Assembly (NCBI RefSeq): GCF_028736035.1
Contig: NZ_CP117866.1
Coordinates: forward strand, 4,650,001 to 4,714,000
Source of the DNA: Streptomyces sp. T12
GTDB taxonomy: Bacteria; Actinomycetota; Actinomycetes; Streptomycetales; Streptomycetaceae
DNA length: 64,000 nucleotides
Direction: 5' to 3'
Shown piece after piece: positions 16,773 to 24,857 of this stretch. Numbering within the stretch: the first letter of the stretch is position 1; every line of letters starts with the position of its first letter. A program made the translations under genes and the position numbers. The notes below the pieces were generated by a model. That model was not told the DNA's origin. It was given only the letters and a program-made list of their open reading frames with translations, and ran no database searches.

Positions 16773-17825
16773 TCAGGAGGGCCGCTTCAGGATCCGCAGG
16801 TCACCCGCGTCCGGGTCGCCGAACAGGACGAAAAGCTCGGGCTCTTGCTCCGTGCCGCCGATCGTCCAGTACGTGTCCCGCCCGCATCCGCCGTCGAGTC
16901 GTACGAGCACGCCGTCGCGACCGCTGTGCTCACCGGGCGACCAGTTGCCGGTTCCGTCGCACACGTCGATCGGGTCCGGGTACCAGTCGCCGGACTCGGC
17001 CTGGGCGGGCAGCTTGCTCACCTCGGCCCGTCCGCCCGTGTGCAACCGGAGCACAGCCCCGTCCTCGCCACGCCAGACTCCGGCGAGTCGCTCGGCGGAC
17101 AGCTTCGGAGGCTCGTACTCCTCGATCAGTCCCGTCACCGTGGCCGGTACGGCGACCACGATCACCAGCATGAACAGCGCGGCGGAGAGCAGCGCCGAGC
17201 GGAGCCAGACACCCCACGCCCCCCACACCCGGCCCGTGGCACGCGCGCGTCCGCGTCCGTATGCGAGCCCGAGTACGGGCAGCACGCCCAAGGCCGCCAG
17301 AGCCGCGGCCGTGCGAAGGAACGGCCAGCCCCAGAGCACCGCGGTCAGCACCGCCCAGACCGCACCGACCGCCGTCGCGCACAGCAGGTGCCAGGCCCAC
17401 CGGGGCCCGCGAAGGCGGCCGGCCGCCAGGCGGGCGAGGACGCCGGCCGGTCCGATGTGCGCAGCCGCGTGGAGGAGGCCGAGCACCGGCAGGATCAGCG
17501 GCACGAAGAGGAACAGGCAGACCAAGCCGAAGGCGCCGCCATAACCGATGCCGTAGTCGTCGCTGCCGGTGACCTCGACCACCCACCACAACAGCCACGC
17601 CGCCGGCAGCTGCGCGGCGGCGATCGCGGCGGCCGTGTTCAGCTCGGCGAACACGGTGGTCGAGCCGTCGGGTCTGTGTTCCTGCTGTATGTGTTCCTGC
17701 TGTATGTGTTCCTGCTGTATGTGTTCCTGCTGTATGTGTTCCTGCTGTATGTGTTCCTGCTGTATGTGTTCCTGCTGTATGTGTTCCTGCCACATGTGCC
17801 CTTGCTGCATGTCTCCCCACCCCAT
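16773..17825 (-). CDS. Multi-pass membrane protein with QEHIQ pentapeptide repeats
   Basis: About 350 residues, family not recognised. The N terminus consists of repeated QEHIQ units encoded by the 15-bp array at 17675-17809. Then come several membrane segments (for example LPAAWLLWWVVEV, GLVCLFLFVPLILPVLGLLH, TAVGAVWAVLTAVLWGW, SALLSAALFMLVIVVAVPA) and a C-terminal soluble domain, LAGVWRGEDGAVLRLHTGG to the end, resembling small exported beta domains. A GTG near 17656, just after the repeats, is an alternative start that would leave the array non-coding. It ends 3 bases from the convergent crotonase stop. Confidence 0.65.
   Translation of the reverse strand: MGWGDMQQGHMWQEHIQQEHIQQEHIQQEHIQQEHIQQEHIQQEHIQQEHRPDGSTTVFAELNTAAAIAAAQLPAAWLLWWVVEVTGSDDYGIGYGGAFGLVCLFLFVPLILPVLGLLHAAAHIGPAGVLARLAAGRLRGPRWAWHLLCATAVGAVWAVLTAVLWGWPFLRTAAALAALGVLPVLGLAYGRGRARATGRVWGAWGVWLRSALLSAALFMLVIVVAVPATVTGLIEEYEPPKLSAERLAGVWRGEDGAVLRLHTGGRAEVSKLPAQAESGDWYPDPIDVCDGTGNWSPGEHSGRDGVLVRLDGGCGRDTYWTIGGTEQEPELFVLFGDPDAGDLRILKRPS
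17675..17809. repeat. 15-bp tandem array, 7 exact and 2 degenerate copies
   Basis: Unit TGTGTTCCTGCTGTA, exact copies starting at 17675, 17690, 17705, 17720, 17735, 17750 and 17765, then two mutated copies to 17809. Because the period is a multiple of three and the unit lacks stops, frames stay open on both strands (QEHIQ on minus, CSCCM on plus). Confidence 0.95.
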
Positions 17826-17874
17826 GGGCGCAGCGTACGCAGGGGTTTTCCGCGCCCCCGCACACCCCTTCCAA

Positions 17875-17891
17875 TCTGACAGACCGTCAGC
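17875..17891. promoter_or_regulatory. Operator TCTGAC-N5-GTCAGC at flavin reductase start
   Basis: TCTGAC AGACC GTCAGC, only four bases before the ATG at 17896. The site would cover the transcription start of the flavin reductase gene, and also lies upstream of the divergent membrane protein gene. Confidence 0.7.
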
Positions 17892-17895
17892 TTCA

Positions 17896-18501
17896 ATGGT
17901 CGGTGTGATGGGACACGCAGGGATGGCGGCCGCCGCCGTCCGCTACCTCAGGTCGGCCGACGCACCGCCCGTAGCAGCCCTTCCGCGCCCGGAACTGCGG
18001 TGTGTGGGCGAGGACGAGCGGGCGCCGATCCCGCAGGGCGAGTTCCGGCGCGTGCTGGGGAACTTCGCGACGGGCGTGGCCGTTGTCACGGCACCGGCAA
18101 CCACAGTCGGCGGCCCACCGGCCGGGTTCGCCTGCCAGTCTTTCTCCTCCCTCTCCCTCGACCCGCCCCTCGTCGCCTTCATGGTCGGCCGTACGTCGAC
18201 GACGTGGCCGCGCATCGCCCGCGCGGGCGTCTTCTGCGTGAACGTCCTGAGCGCAGGTCAGGGCGAGTTGTGCCGCGCCTTCGCGGTGAGCGGCGCGGAC
18301 AAGTTCGCGGGGGTCACGTACGACGCGGCCCCGGCATCCGGCTCCCCGCGCCTCGCGGGCACGCTCGCGTGGATCGACTGCACGATCCACGCGGTGCACA
18401 CGGGGGGCGACCATCTGATCGTGGTGGGCCGGGTGGAGGCCCTGGGGGCGAGCGACGCGGCTGAGGCGCCGCTGCTGTTCCACAAGGGGCGGTTCCTCTA
18501 G
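17896..18501 (+). CDS. Flavin reductase family protein (FMN-binding split barrel)
   Basis: About 201 residues. FRRVLGNFATGVAVVTA, GFACQSFSSLSLDPPLVAFMVG and FCVNVLSAGQGELCRAFA are the flavin-reductase domain hallmarks. The C terminus ends HKGRFL, typical of HpaC/HsaB-like reductases, which supply reduced flavin to a two-component monooxygenase. No partner oxygenase is adjacent. The start is uncertain: ATG 17896, 17908 and 17923 are all in frame. The operator at 17875 places it in the CoA-catabolic regulon. Confidence 0.85.
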   Translation: MVGVMGHAGMAAAAVRYLRSADAPPVAALPRPELRCVGEDERAPIPQGEFRRVLGNFATGVAVVTAPATTVGGPPAGFACQSFSSLSLDPPLVAFMVGRTSTTWPRIARAGVFCVNVLSAGQGELCRAFAVSGADKFAGVTYDAAPASGSPRLAGTLAWIDCTIHAVHTGGDHLIVVGRVEALGASDAAEAPLLFHKGRFL

Positions 18502-18544
18502 GCGCCCTCCAGGCCACGGCCCTGCCACGGCCCGGCCTCGGCCC

Positions 18545-18650
18545 GGCCTGCTTCAGGCCTGCTTCGGGCCTGCTTCGGGCCTGCTTCGGGCCTGCTTCGG
18601 GCCTGCTTCGGGCCTGCTTCGGGCCTGCTTCGGGCCTGCTTCGGGCCTGT
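18545..18650. repeat. 11-bp tandem array, nine copies
   Basis: GGCCTGCTTCG repeated from 18545 (first copy ends in A) through 18643, then a partial copy. It lies between the convergent flavin reductase and MFS genes and ends one base before the MFS stop. The 12-mer CTTCGGGCCTGT at the array end recurs at the other end of the MFS gene near 19990. Confidence 0.95.
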
Positions 18651-18651
18651 C

Positions 18652-19980
18652 CTAAGCCGCCATCACCACAGGTTCCGTCTGCCGCCGGATCACCAGCGCC
18701 ATCAGCGCCGCCGCCGCGCACAGCGCCCCCGACGCGTACCAGACCATGTCGTACGTACCGAAGACGTCCCGCACGACCCCGCCGAGGAAGGCCACCAGCG
18801 CGGCGCCGACCTGGTGGGAGGCGAGGACCCAGCCGAAGACGATCGCGCTGTCGTCGCCGTACTGCTCCCGGCACAGAGCGACGGTGGGCGGGACGGTGGC
18901 GACCCAGTCGAGGCCGTAGAAGACGATGAAGAAGAGCATCGGCGGGTGGACCGACGGGGCGAGCAGCATCGGCAGGAACAGCAGTGAGATGCCGCGCAGG
19001 GCGTAGTAGACCGCGAGCAGGCGGCGCGGCTCGAAGCGGTCGGTGAGCCAGCCGGAGGCGATCGTGCCGACCACGTCGAACACGCCGATGACCGCGAGCA
19101 GCGAGGCGGCGGCCGGGACGGCCATGCCGTGGTCGTGCGCGGCGGGCACGAAGTGGGTCTGGATGAGGCCGTTGGTGGAGGCGCCGCAGATCGCGAAGGT
19201 GCCGGCCAGCAGCCAGAACGGGCCGGTGCGGGCCGCCGAGAAGAGCACCGTCAGCGCCCGGCGCGCGGCGCCCGGCACGGGGGGCGGCTTGGGCACGAAC
19301 TCCTTCGCGCCGTACGGCTTCAGGCCCACGTCGGCCGGGTGGTCGCGCAGCAGCAGCCAGACGAAGGGGACGACCGCGAGGGCCGCGAGGGCGACCGTGA
19401 CGGCGGCCGGGCGCCAGTTGCCCGCCTGGACCATCAAGGACAGCACGGGCAGGAAGATCAGCTGGCCGGAGGCCGAGGCGGCGGTCAGGATGCCGGTGAC
19501 CAGGCCGCGCCGCTCGGTGAACCAGCGGTTGGTGACCGTCGCCGCGAAGGCCAGCGCCATCGAACCGGTGCCGAGGCCCACCAGCAGGCCCCAGCACAGC
19601 AGCAGCTGCCAGGCCGCCGTCATCCACACCGTCAGGCCCGAGCCGAGCGCGATCATGGTGAGCGCGACCGCGACCACGCGCCGGATGCCGAAGCGGTCCA
19701 TCAGGGCGGCGGCGAAGGGGGCGGTGAGCCCGTACAGCGCGAGGTTGATCGAGACAGCGGCACTGATGGTGCCGCGCGACCAGCCGAACTCCTCGTGCAG
19801 CGGGTCGATGAGCAACCCCGGCACGGAGCGGAAGGCGGCGGCGCCGATGATCGTCACGAAGGCCACGGCGGCGACGAACCACGCCCGGTGCAGTGACATT
19901 TTGCGGGTCCGCCGCGGGCGGGAGCTCTTGAGTGGCCGGATGTCCTCTGCGGTGGCTGCTGCCTCGGTTGTCTGGGTCAC
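18652..19980 (-). CDS. MFS transporter
   Basis: A 442-residue major facilitator with twelve predicted helices. The usual loop-2 region appears as AALMDRFGIRRVV, and a second-half counterpart as SGWLTDRFEPRRLLAVYY. OFA/monocarboxylate-type features are suggested by helix 1 with FGWSRGTISAAVSINLALYG. Likely uptake of an organic acid, in keeping with the surrounding CoA genes, but substrate specificity is inference. GTG start at 19980; divergent from the GlxA-type regulator, which may control it. Confidence 0.85.
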   Translation of the reverse strand: MTQTTEAAATAEDIRPLKSSRPRRTRKMSLHRAWFVAAVAFVTIIGAAAFRSVPGLLIDPLHEEFGWSRGTISAAVSINLALYGLTAPFAAALMDRFGIRRVVAVALTMIALGSGLTVWMTAAWQLLLCWGLLVGLGTGSMALAFAATVTNRWFTERRGLVTGILTAASASGQLIFLPVLSLMVQAGNWRPAAVTVALAALAVVPFVWLLLRDHPADVGLKPYGAKEFVPKPPPVPGAARRALTVLFSAARTGPFWLLAGTFAICGASTNGLIQTHFVPAAHDHGMAVPAAASLLAVIGVFDVVGTIASGWLTDRFEPRRLLAVYYALRGISLLFLPMLLAPSVHPPMLFFIVFYGLDWVATVPPTVALCREQYGDDSAIVFGWVLASHQVGAALVAFLGGVVRDVFGTYDMVWYASGALCAAAALMALVIRRQTEPVVMAA

Positions 19981-20051
19981 GACATAGAGCTTCGGGCCTG
20001 TGATCGGTCCGAACGAGTGGCCCGAAGGACAGCATTCGCTAGGATCGGGCC

Positions 20052-21209
20052 ATGGATACGAGGACCGAGGAGACGGAGACCGGGGGCACGGGGGCCCAGG
20101 GCCCGGAGATCGAGGGCATGGCGATCGGGGGCACGGAGCCCGAAAGCGCCGCGGCGACCAATGGCCCGGAGACCGAAGGCACGGAGGCCGAGGGCCGCGG
20201 CTTCCGGCCGCACCGCATAGTCGTCCTGGCCCTCGACGGCGCCCTCCCCTTCGAGCTGGGCATCCCGCACCGCATCTTCGGCCGCCCCAAGGACGCCCGG
20301 AGGCGGCATCTGTACGAGGTCGTCACCTGTTCGATCCGGCCACCCGGCCCCGTGCAGACCGACGCCGACTTCGCCATCCAGGTCGAACACGGCCCGGAGA
20401 CCCTCGCCACCGCCGACACCGTGATCGTCCCGGCGTCGTACGAACTCGGCCCGGTCTTCGAGGAGGGCGTCCTCACCGACGAACTGGCCGCCGCGCTCGC
20501 CCACATCCGCCCCGGCACCCGGCTCGCCTCGATCTGCACCGGCGTGTACGTCCTGGCCGCCGCCGGCCACCTCGACGGACGCCCGGCCACCACCCACTGG
20601 GCGGACGCCGAGCGCTTCCAACGGCTGTTCCCGAAGGTCGAGGTCGACGCGGACGTGCTGTTCATCGACGACGGCGACGTACTGACCTCGGCCGGGGTCG
20701 CGGCCGGGATCGACCTGTGCCTGCACATGGTCCGCCGCGACCACGGCACGGCGATCGCCAACGAGGTGGCCCGCCGCACGGTCGTACCGCCCCACCGGGA
20801 CGGCGGCCAGGCCCAGTACATCCACCGCCCGGTCCCCGACCCCCAGACGGCGTCCACGACCGCGGCCCGCGCCTGGGCCCTGGGCAGGCTCCACGAGCCG
20901 ATCCAGCTGCGCGACATGGCCGAGCAGGAGGCCATGTCCGTACGGACCTTCACGCGCCGCTTCCGCGAGGAGGTCGGCGTCAGCCCCGGCCAGTGGCTCA
21001 CCCAGCAGCGCGTCGAACGCGCCCGGCACCTGCTGGAGTCCACCGACCTGTCCGTCGACCAGGTGGCCCGGGACGCCGGCTTCGGCACCGCCCAGTCGAT
21101 GCGGCAGCACCTACAGGCGGCGCTCGGCGTCACACCCACCAGCTATCGGCGCACCTTCCGCGCAGGCGCCGGTCGCAACGTCGACACCCAGGCTCTCAGC
21201 GACACTTGA
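20052..21209 (+). CDS. GlxA-family AraC-type regulator (DJ-1/PfpI plus HTH)
   Basis: A 385-residue regulator. Residues about 55-235 form a DJ-1/PfpI-like amidotransferase domain (SICTGVYVLAAAGHLDGRPA around the nucleophile-elbow cysteine). Residues about 285-365 carry two AraC helix-turn-helix motifs (QEAMSVRTFTRRFREEVG and ARDAGFGTAQSMRQHLQ). The first 50 residues are a low-complexity Glu/Gly/Thr extension; ATG at 20118 is an alternative start. Its 3' end overlaps the convergent MFS gene by 99 bases. Confidence 0.87.
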   Translation: MDTRTEETETGGTGAQGPEIEGMAIGGTEPESAAATNGPETEGTEAEGRGFRPHRIVVLALDGALPFELGIPHRIFGRPKDARRRHLYEVVTCSIRPPGPVQTDADFAIQVEHGPETLATADTVIVPASYELGPVFEEGVLTDELAAALAHIRPGTRLASICTGVYVLAAAGHLDGRPATTHWADAERFQRLFPKVEVDADVLFIDDGDVLTSAGVAAGIDLCLHMVRRDHGTAIANEVARRTVVPPHRDGGQAQYIHRPVPDPQTASTTAARAWALGRLHEPIQLRDMAEQEAMSVRTFTRRFREEVGVSPGQWLTQQRVERARHLLESTDLSVDQVARDAGFGTAQSMRQHLQAALGVTPTSYRRTFRAGAGRNVDTQALSDT

Positions 21210-22370
21210 GCCGACCCTGCGGACCTCTCCCCACCAGCCGAGCGCCGTCAGCAGCAGGGTCAGCACCACACCGGCGACTACGGCCGTGGACGGCGCGACC
21301 ACCTGGAGCAGGCCGCCGGCGAGGGAACCCGTCGCCGCGTAACCCGCGCCCGCGGCCGCGTACATCACGGAGTACCCGGCGGCCAGGGCGCCCGGTGGCA
21401 GGGCCTCGCGCAGGGACAGGTTGCGGGTGATCAGCGCGCCCGACTGCAGTGTGCCCGCCAGGACGAGGGCGACCGCGATCCCGGCCGCCCCCGGTATCAG
21501 CGCGGCGAGGGTCACGAAGGCCGACATGCCGCACATCAGCACCACACTGCGCGCGCGGAGCCGCCCCGGCCACGACCGGAGGCCGTACAGGAACGCCCCG
21601 AGCCCCGCCCCCGTCGCCATGCCCGCCAGCATCGGGCCGGACCAGCCCACGCCGATGCCGCGCTGCTCCAGCAGGGCGGGCAGGGTGAGTTCGGCGAGGC
21701 CGAGCAGGGTCAGGCTGGCCGCGCCCGTGACGTACACCGGCCACGCGCGTATCAGCACGCGGAGCTTCGGCCGGCCTTCCTCCCCGCCCTCTTCCCCCTT
21801 GCCCCAGCCGGCGGGCAGCAGCCAGTGGCCCGCGATCGACGACGCCATCAGGGCGGCCGCTAGGAGCAGCGGCAGCCGGGGCGCCACCCCGAGGGCGAGG
21901 CCGGCGACCGCGACCGGGGAGAGGGCCCACACGCCCGACATCAGCATCGACTCGGCGGACAGCGCCTGCGCCACGGCACGCTCCGGGACCAGCGAGGTCA
22001 GCAGCGCCCGCTGACCGCCGGCGGCCGCGGCCGGTGCCGCACCGGCCAGGAACGCGAACGCCCCCAGCACGACGGGGTGCGCCCCGGCCAGCACCCCGAC
22101 CCCCGCGAAACCCACCGCCCCGCCCGCGAGCCCGAGGGCCAGATGACGCCGGCCGCGAGCCGGGTCCAGCCGCATCCCGAGGACCGGAGCGGCGATGATC
22201 TCGCCGAGCACATAGGCAGCCGCGAGCGTCGCACCCAGGGTGTAACCGCCGGGCCGCTCCCGCACCAGGAACACCAGGGCCAGCGGCGCCATGGCGACCG
22301 GCATACGAGCGGCGACGGCGGTGCAGGCCCAGATCAGAACCTGCTTGGAGGCGACGTCTCGATAGGTCAT
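21111..22370 (-). CDS. MFS transporter
   Basis: About 419 residues with around twelve hydrophobic helices (for example LIWACTAVAARMPVAMAPLA and AAAYVLGEIIAAPVLGMRLD). Resembles the sugar-efflux/drug MFS group common beside streptomycete regulators. ATG 22370 (MTYRDVASKQ) is preferred; an upstream GTG at 22403 is possible. The last 33 codons lie antisense to the end of the GlxA-type gene. Confidence 0.82.
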   Translation of the reverse strand: MTYRDVASKQVLIWACTAVAARMPVAMAPLALVFLVRERPGGYTLGATLAAAYVLGEIIAAPVLGMRLDPARGRRHLALGLAGGAVGFAGVGVLAGAHPVVLGAFAFLAGAAPAAAAGGQRALLTSLVPERAVAQALSAESMLMSGVWALSPVAVAGLALGVAPRLPLLLAAALMASSIAGHWLLPAGWGKGEEGGEEGRPKLRVLIRAWPVYVTGAASLTLLGLAELTLPALLEQRGIGVGWSGPMLAGMATGAGLGAFLYGLRSWPGRLRARSVVLMCGMSAFVTLAALIPGAAGIAVALVLAGTLQSGALITRNLSLREALPPGALAAGYSVMYAAAGAGYAATGSLAGGLLQVVAPSTAVVAGVVLTLLLTALGWWGEVRRVGSSVAESLGVDVATGACAEGAPIAGGCDAERRL

Positions 22371-22457
22371 GGAGACGACGGTAGGCGCCGCCACTGACAA
22401 CACGGCAGCGGATTTCCGGGCCTGTGGAAAACGGCCCAGAGGAGCCTCGGAAGCCGA

Positions 22458-22527
22458 GGGAGAGCTCAGAAGCGGAGGGAGAGCTCAGAAGCCGCGGGGG
22501 GGGCAGAAGCCGGGAGAGCTCAGAAGC
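22458..22527. repeat. Dispersed 16-bp direct repeats (19-bp spacing)
   Basis: GGGAGAGCTCAGAAGC occurs exactly at 22458-22473, 22477-22492 and 22512-22527, with a partial copy near 22498-22510. Situated between the end of the alcohol dehydrogenase gene and the start of the MFS gene. Confidence 0.85.
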
Positions 22528-22538
22528 CGGAGGAGGCC

Positions 22539-23588
22539 TCAGAACGTGAGCACCGCGCGAGCCACCTTCCCCGCCTCCGCATCCGCCGCCGCCCTCTCGA
22601 ACTCCTCGACCGGGTACGTCTGCGTCACCAGCTCGTCCAGCAGCAGCCGCCCGCTCCGATACAACTCGGCGTACAGCGCGATGTCCCGCTGCGGCCGCGA
22701 CGACCCGTACCGGCACCCCAGGATCGACTTGTCCAGGTACATGGAGGACACGACGAAGGAGGCCTCGGCACCGGCCGGCGGAACGCCCAGCAGAATCGCC
22801 TGCCCATGCCGGTCGAGCAGCTCGACGGCCGCCCGGATCAGCTCCACGCGCCCCACGCACTCGAAGGCATGGTCCGCGCCCGCGGGCAGCAGCTCGCGCA
22901 CCCCCTCCGCCGACGTCAGGAAGTCGGTCGCCCCGAACTGCCGCGCCACCGCCTCCTTCGCCGGATTCGCGTCCACGGCGACGATCCGCAGCGCACCCGC
23001 GATCCGGGCCCCCTGAATGACGTTGAGACCGATACCGCCGGCACCGATCACGACCACGCTGTCCCCGCGGTCCACCTTCGCCCGGTTGAGCACAGCGCCC
23101 ACCCCGGTCAGCACCCCGCAGCCGATGAGCGCGGCCGAGGGCAGCGGAATGTCCTCGGGGATACGAACCACCTGCACGGCCTTCACCACGGTCCGCTCCG
23201 CGAACGCGGAGTTGGACGCGAACTGGAAGACAGGCCGCCCACTTCGGGCGAACGGCTGCCCAGGCCGCCCGATGGCCTGTCGGCACATGGTCGGCCGCCC
23301 CCGGTCGCACTCGGCGCACGTACCGCAGTTGGCGAGCGTGGACAGCGCCACATGGTCTCCCGGCACGACATGGGTGACTCCCACACCCACCGCTTCCACC
23401 ACCCCCGCCCCCTCATGGCCCAGCACCACAGGAACCGGGAAAGGTATGGTCCCGTCCACCACGGACAGATCGCTGTGGCACAATCCCGCGGCCGAGATGG
23501 CGACCAGCACCTCCCCCGGCCCCGGGTCCCGCACCTGAAGGTCGTACGCGACCTCGACCCGCTTCCCGTCGAACACCACGCCGCGCAT
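22539..23588 (-). CDS. Zinc-dependent alcohol dehydrogenase (MDR superfamily)
   Basis: A 349-residue medium-chain dehydrogenase. Catalytic zinc ligands lie in GLCHSDLSVVDG and GHEGAGVVEAVG. The structural zinc site has the four-cysteine pattern in NCGTCAECDRGRPTMC, and NAD binds at GAGGIGLNVIQGA. Class III-like formaldehyde/long-chain branch features. The start overlaps the stop of the upstream acyl-CoA dehydrogenase gene (TGATG). Last gene of the SDR - acyl-CoA dehydrogenase - alcohol dehydrogenase unit. Confidence 0.88.
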   Translation of the reverse strand: MRGVVFDGKRVEVAYDLQVRDPGPGEVLVAISAAGLCHSDLSVVDGTIPFPVPVVLGHEGAGVVEAVGVGVTHVVPGDHVALSTLANCGTCAECDRGRPTMCRQAIGRPGQPFARSGRPVFQFASNSAFAERTVVKAVQVVRIPEDIPLPSAALIGCGVLTGVGAVLNRAKVDRGDSVVVIGAGGIGLNVIQGARIAGALRIVAVDANPAKEAVARQFGATDFLTSAEGVRELLPAGADHAFECVGRVELIRAAVELLDRHGQAILLGVPPAGAEASFVVSSMYLDKSILGCRYGSSRPQRDIALYAELYRSGRLLLDELVTQTYPVEEFERAAADAEAGKVARAVLTF

Positions 23589-24739
23589 CACGCAACCCCC
23601 TTGGGTTCCCTCGGCAGCCCGAGCACCCGCTCGGCGATGATCGTGCGCTGAACCTGGTCCGACCCGCCGTAGATGGTGTCGGCCCGGGAGAACAGGAACA
23701 GGTGCTGCGCCTCGTCGAGTTCGTACGGCGACGAAGCCGACCACTCCCCGGGCCCGACCCCCGCCACCGCCCCCCGCACCTGCATCGCCAGCTCTCCGAG
23801 CCGCTGATGCCAGCCGCCCCAGAGCAACTTGGCCACGCTGGGCGCCCCCGCGTCCCCGGCCCTGCCGAGCGTGCGCAACGCATTCCAGCGCATCACCCGC
23901 AGCTCGGCCCACTGCCGCACCAGCCGCTCCCGCACGACGGGATCCCCGACCGCACCCGACTCGACGGCCGCCCGCACCACCCGCCCCAACTCGGCGGCGA
24001 ACCCGACCTGCTGGGCCAGCGTCGAAACCCCCCGCTCGAACCCGAGCAGACTCATCGCGACGCGCCAGCCACCGCCCTCTTTCCCCACGACGTGCTCCAC
24101 GCGCGCGCGTGCCCCGTCGAAGAACACCTCATTGAAGTCACTGGTCCCCGTCATCTGCCGGATGGGCCGCACCTCGATCCCCCCCGGCTGATCCATGGGC
24201 ACGAGCAGGAAAGTCAGCCCGCGATGCCGGCTCGACTCCGGGTCCGTACGGGCAAGGACGAAACACCAGTCGGCCTCATGGGCAAGGGAGGTCCAGATCT
24301 TCTGCCCGGTGACCCGATATGCCCCGTCGGACCCCAGCTCGGCCTTGGTCCGAATCCCCGCGAGATCCGACCCCGCACCGGGTTCGCTGTACCCCTGACA
24401 CCACAGCTCGTCCCCGGCCGCGATCGCCGGAAGGAACCGGCTCTTCTGCTCTGCGCTGCCGTGCGCGATGAGCGTGGGCGCCAGAAGCTTCTCGCCGATG
24501 TGCCCCGAGCGAGCAGGCGCGGCCGAACGGGCGTATTCCTCGGCCCAGACGACCTGCTGAGTGAGTGTCGCGGTCCGATTGCCGTACCCGCCCTCGCCCC
24601 AACCCAGCCCTACCCACCCGGCTTTCCCGAGAGTTCTTTCCCAAGTACGCCGATCCTGAGCGTCCTTGGCATGCTCGTCGAGCCACGCCCGCGTCTCCCG
24701 ACGGAACGCCTCGTCCTCCGCCGTGAACCCGAAGTCCAT
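23588..24739 (-). CDS. Acyl-CoA dehydrogenase
   Basis: A 383-residue FAD flavoprotein with the family signatures WCQGYSEPGAGSDLAGIRTK and QKIWTSLAHEADWCFVLART. The end YGGSDQVQRTIIAERVLGLP is the standard C-terminal FAD/tetramer segment. It introduces an alpha-beta double bond into an acyl-CoA, probably a cyclic or branched one given its FadE26/FadE17-like length and motifs. Second gene of the minus-strand unit that starts with the SDR. Confidence 0.9.
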   Translation of the reverse strand: MDFGFTAEDEAFRRETRAWLDEHAKDAQDRRTWERTLGKAGWVGLGWGEGGYGNRTATLTQQVVWAEEYARSAAPARSGHIGEKLLAPTLIAHGSAEQKSRFLPAIAAGDELWCQGYSEPGAGSDLAGIRTKAELGSDGAYRVTGQKIWTSLAHEADWCFVLARTDPESSRHRGLTFLLVPMDQPGGIEVRPIRQMTGTSDFNEVFFDGARARVEHVVGKEGGGWRVAMSLLGFERGVSTLAQQVGFAAELGRVVRAAVESGAVGDPVVRERLVRQWAELRVMRWNALRTLGRAGDAGAPSVAKLLWGGWHQRLGELAMQVRGAVAGVGPGEWSASSPYELDEAQHLFLFSRADTIYGGSDQVQRTIIAERVLGLPREPKGVA

Positions 24740-24764
24740 GGGGTCTCCTCTTGATTACCGGCCA

Positions 24765-24857
24765 GGAACAGCGCCCTTAAGGGGCGCGAGGAACTGCGCG
24801 ACAAGCCACAACAATCCGCAGACGCCGCACGAACCCTGAGCCCCGAGCTATTAGGCG
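24765..24857. repeat. Streptomyces intergenic repeat (half copy) at SDR 3' end
   Basis: AGGGGCGCGAGGAACTGCGC, then GACAAGCCACAACAATCCGC, and further right GAGCTATTAGGCG. The same elements occur in the long inverted repeat at 35.3 kb. A short hairpin GCGCCCTTAAGGGGCGC is centred at 24779. The repeat supplies the TAA stop of the SDR gene. Confidence 0.7.

Noticed and set aside
17675..17809. CRISPR array
   Set aside because: Head-to-tail 15-bp units with no spacers; the same holds for the other tandem arrays. No cas genes are present.
17569..18501. Flavin reductase extended upstream through a Cys-rich CSCCM repeat
   Set aside because: The extension runs antisense to the membrane protein gene, passes through the operator at 17875 and has no homology to flavin reductases.
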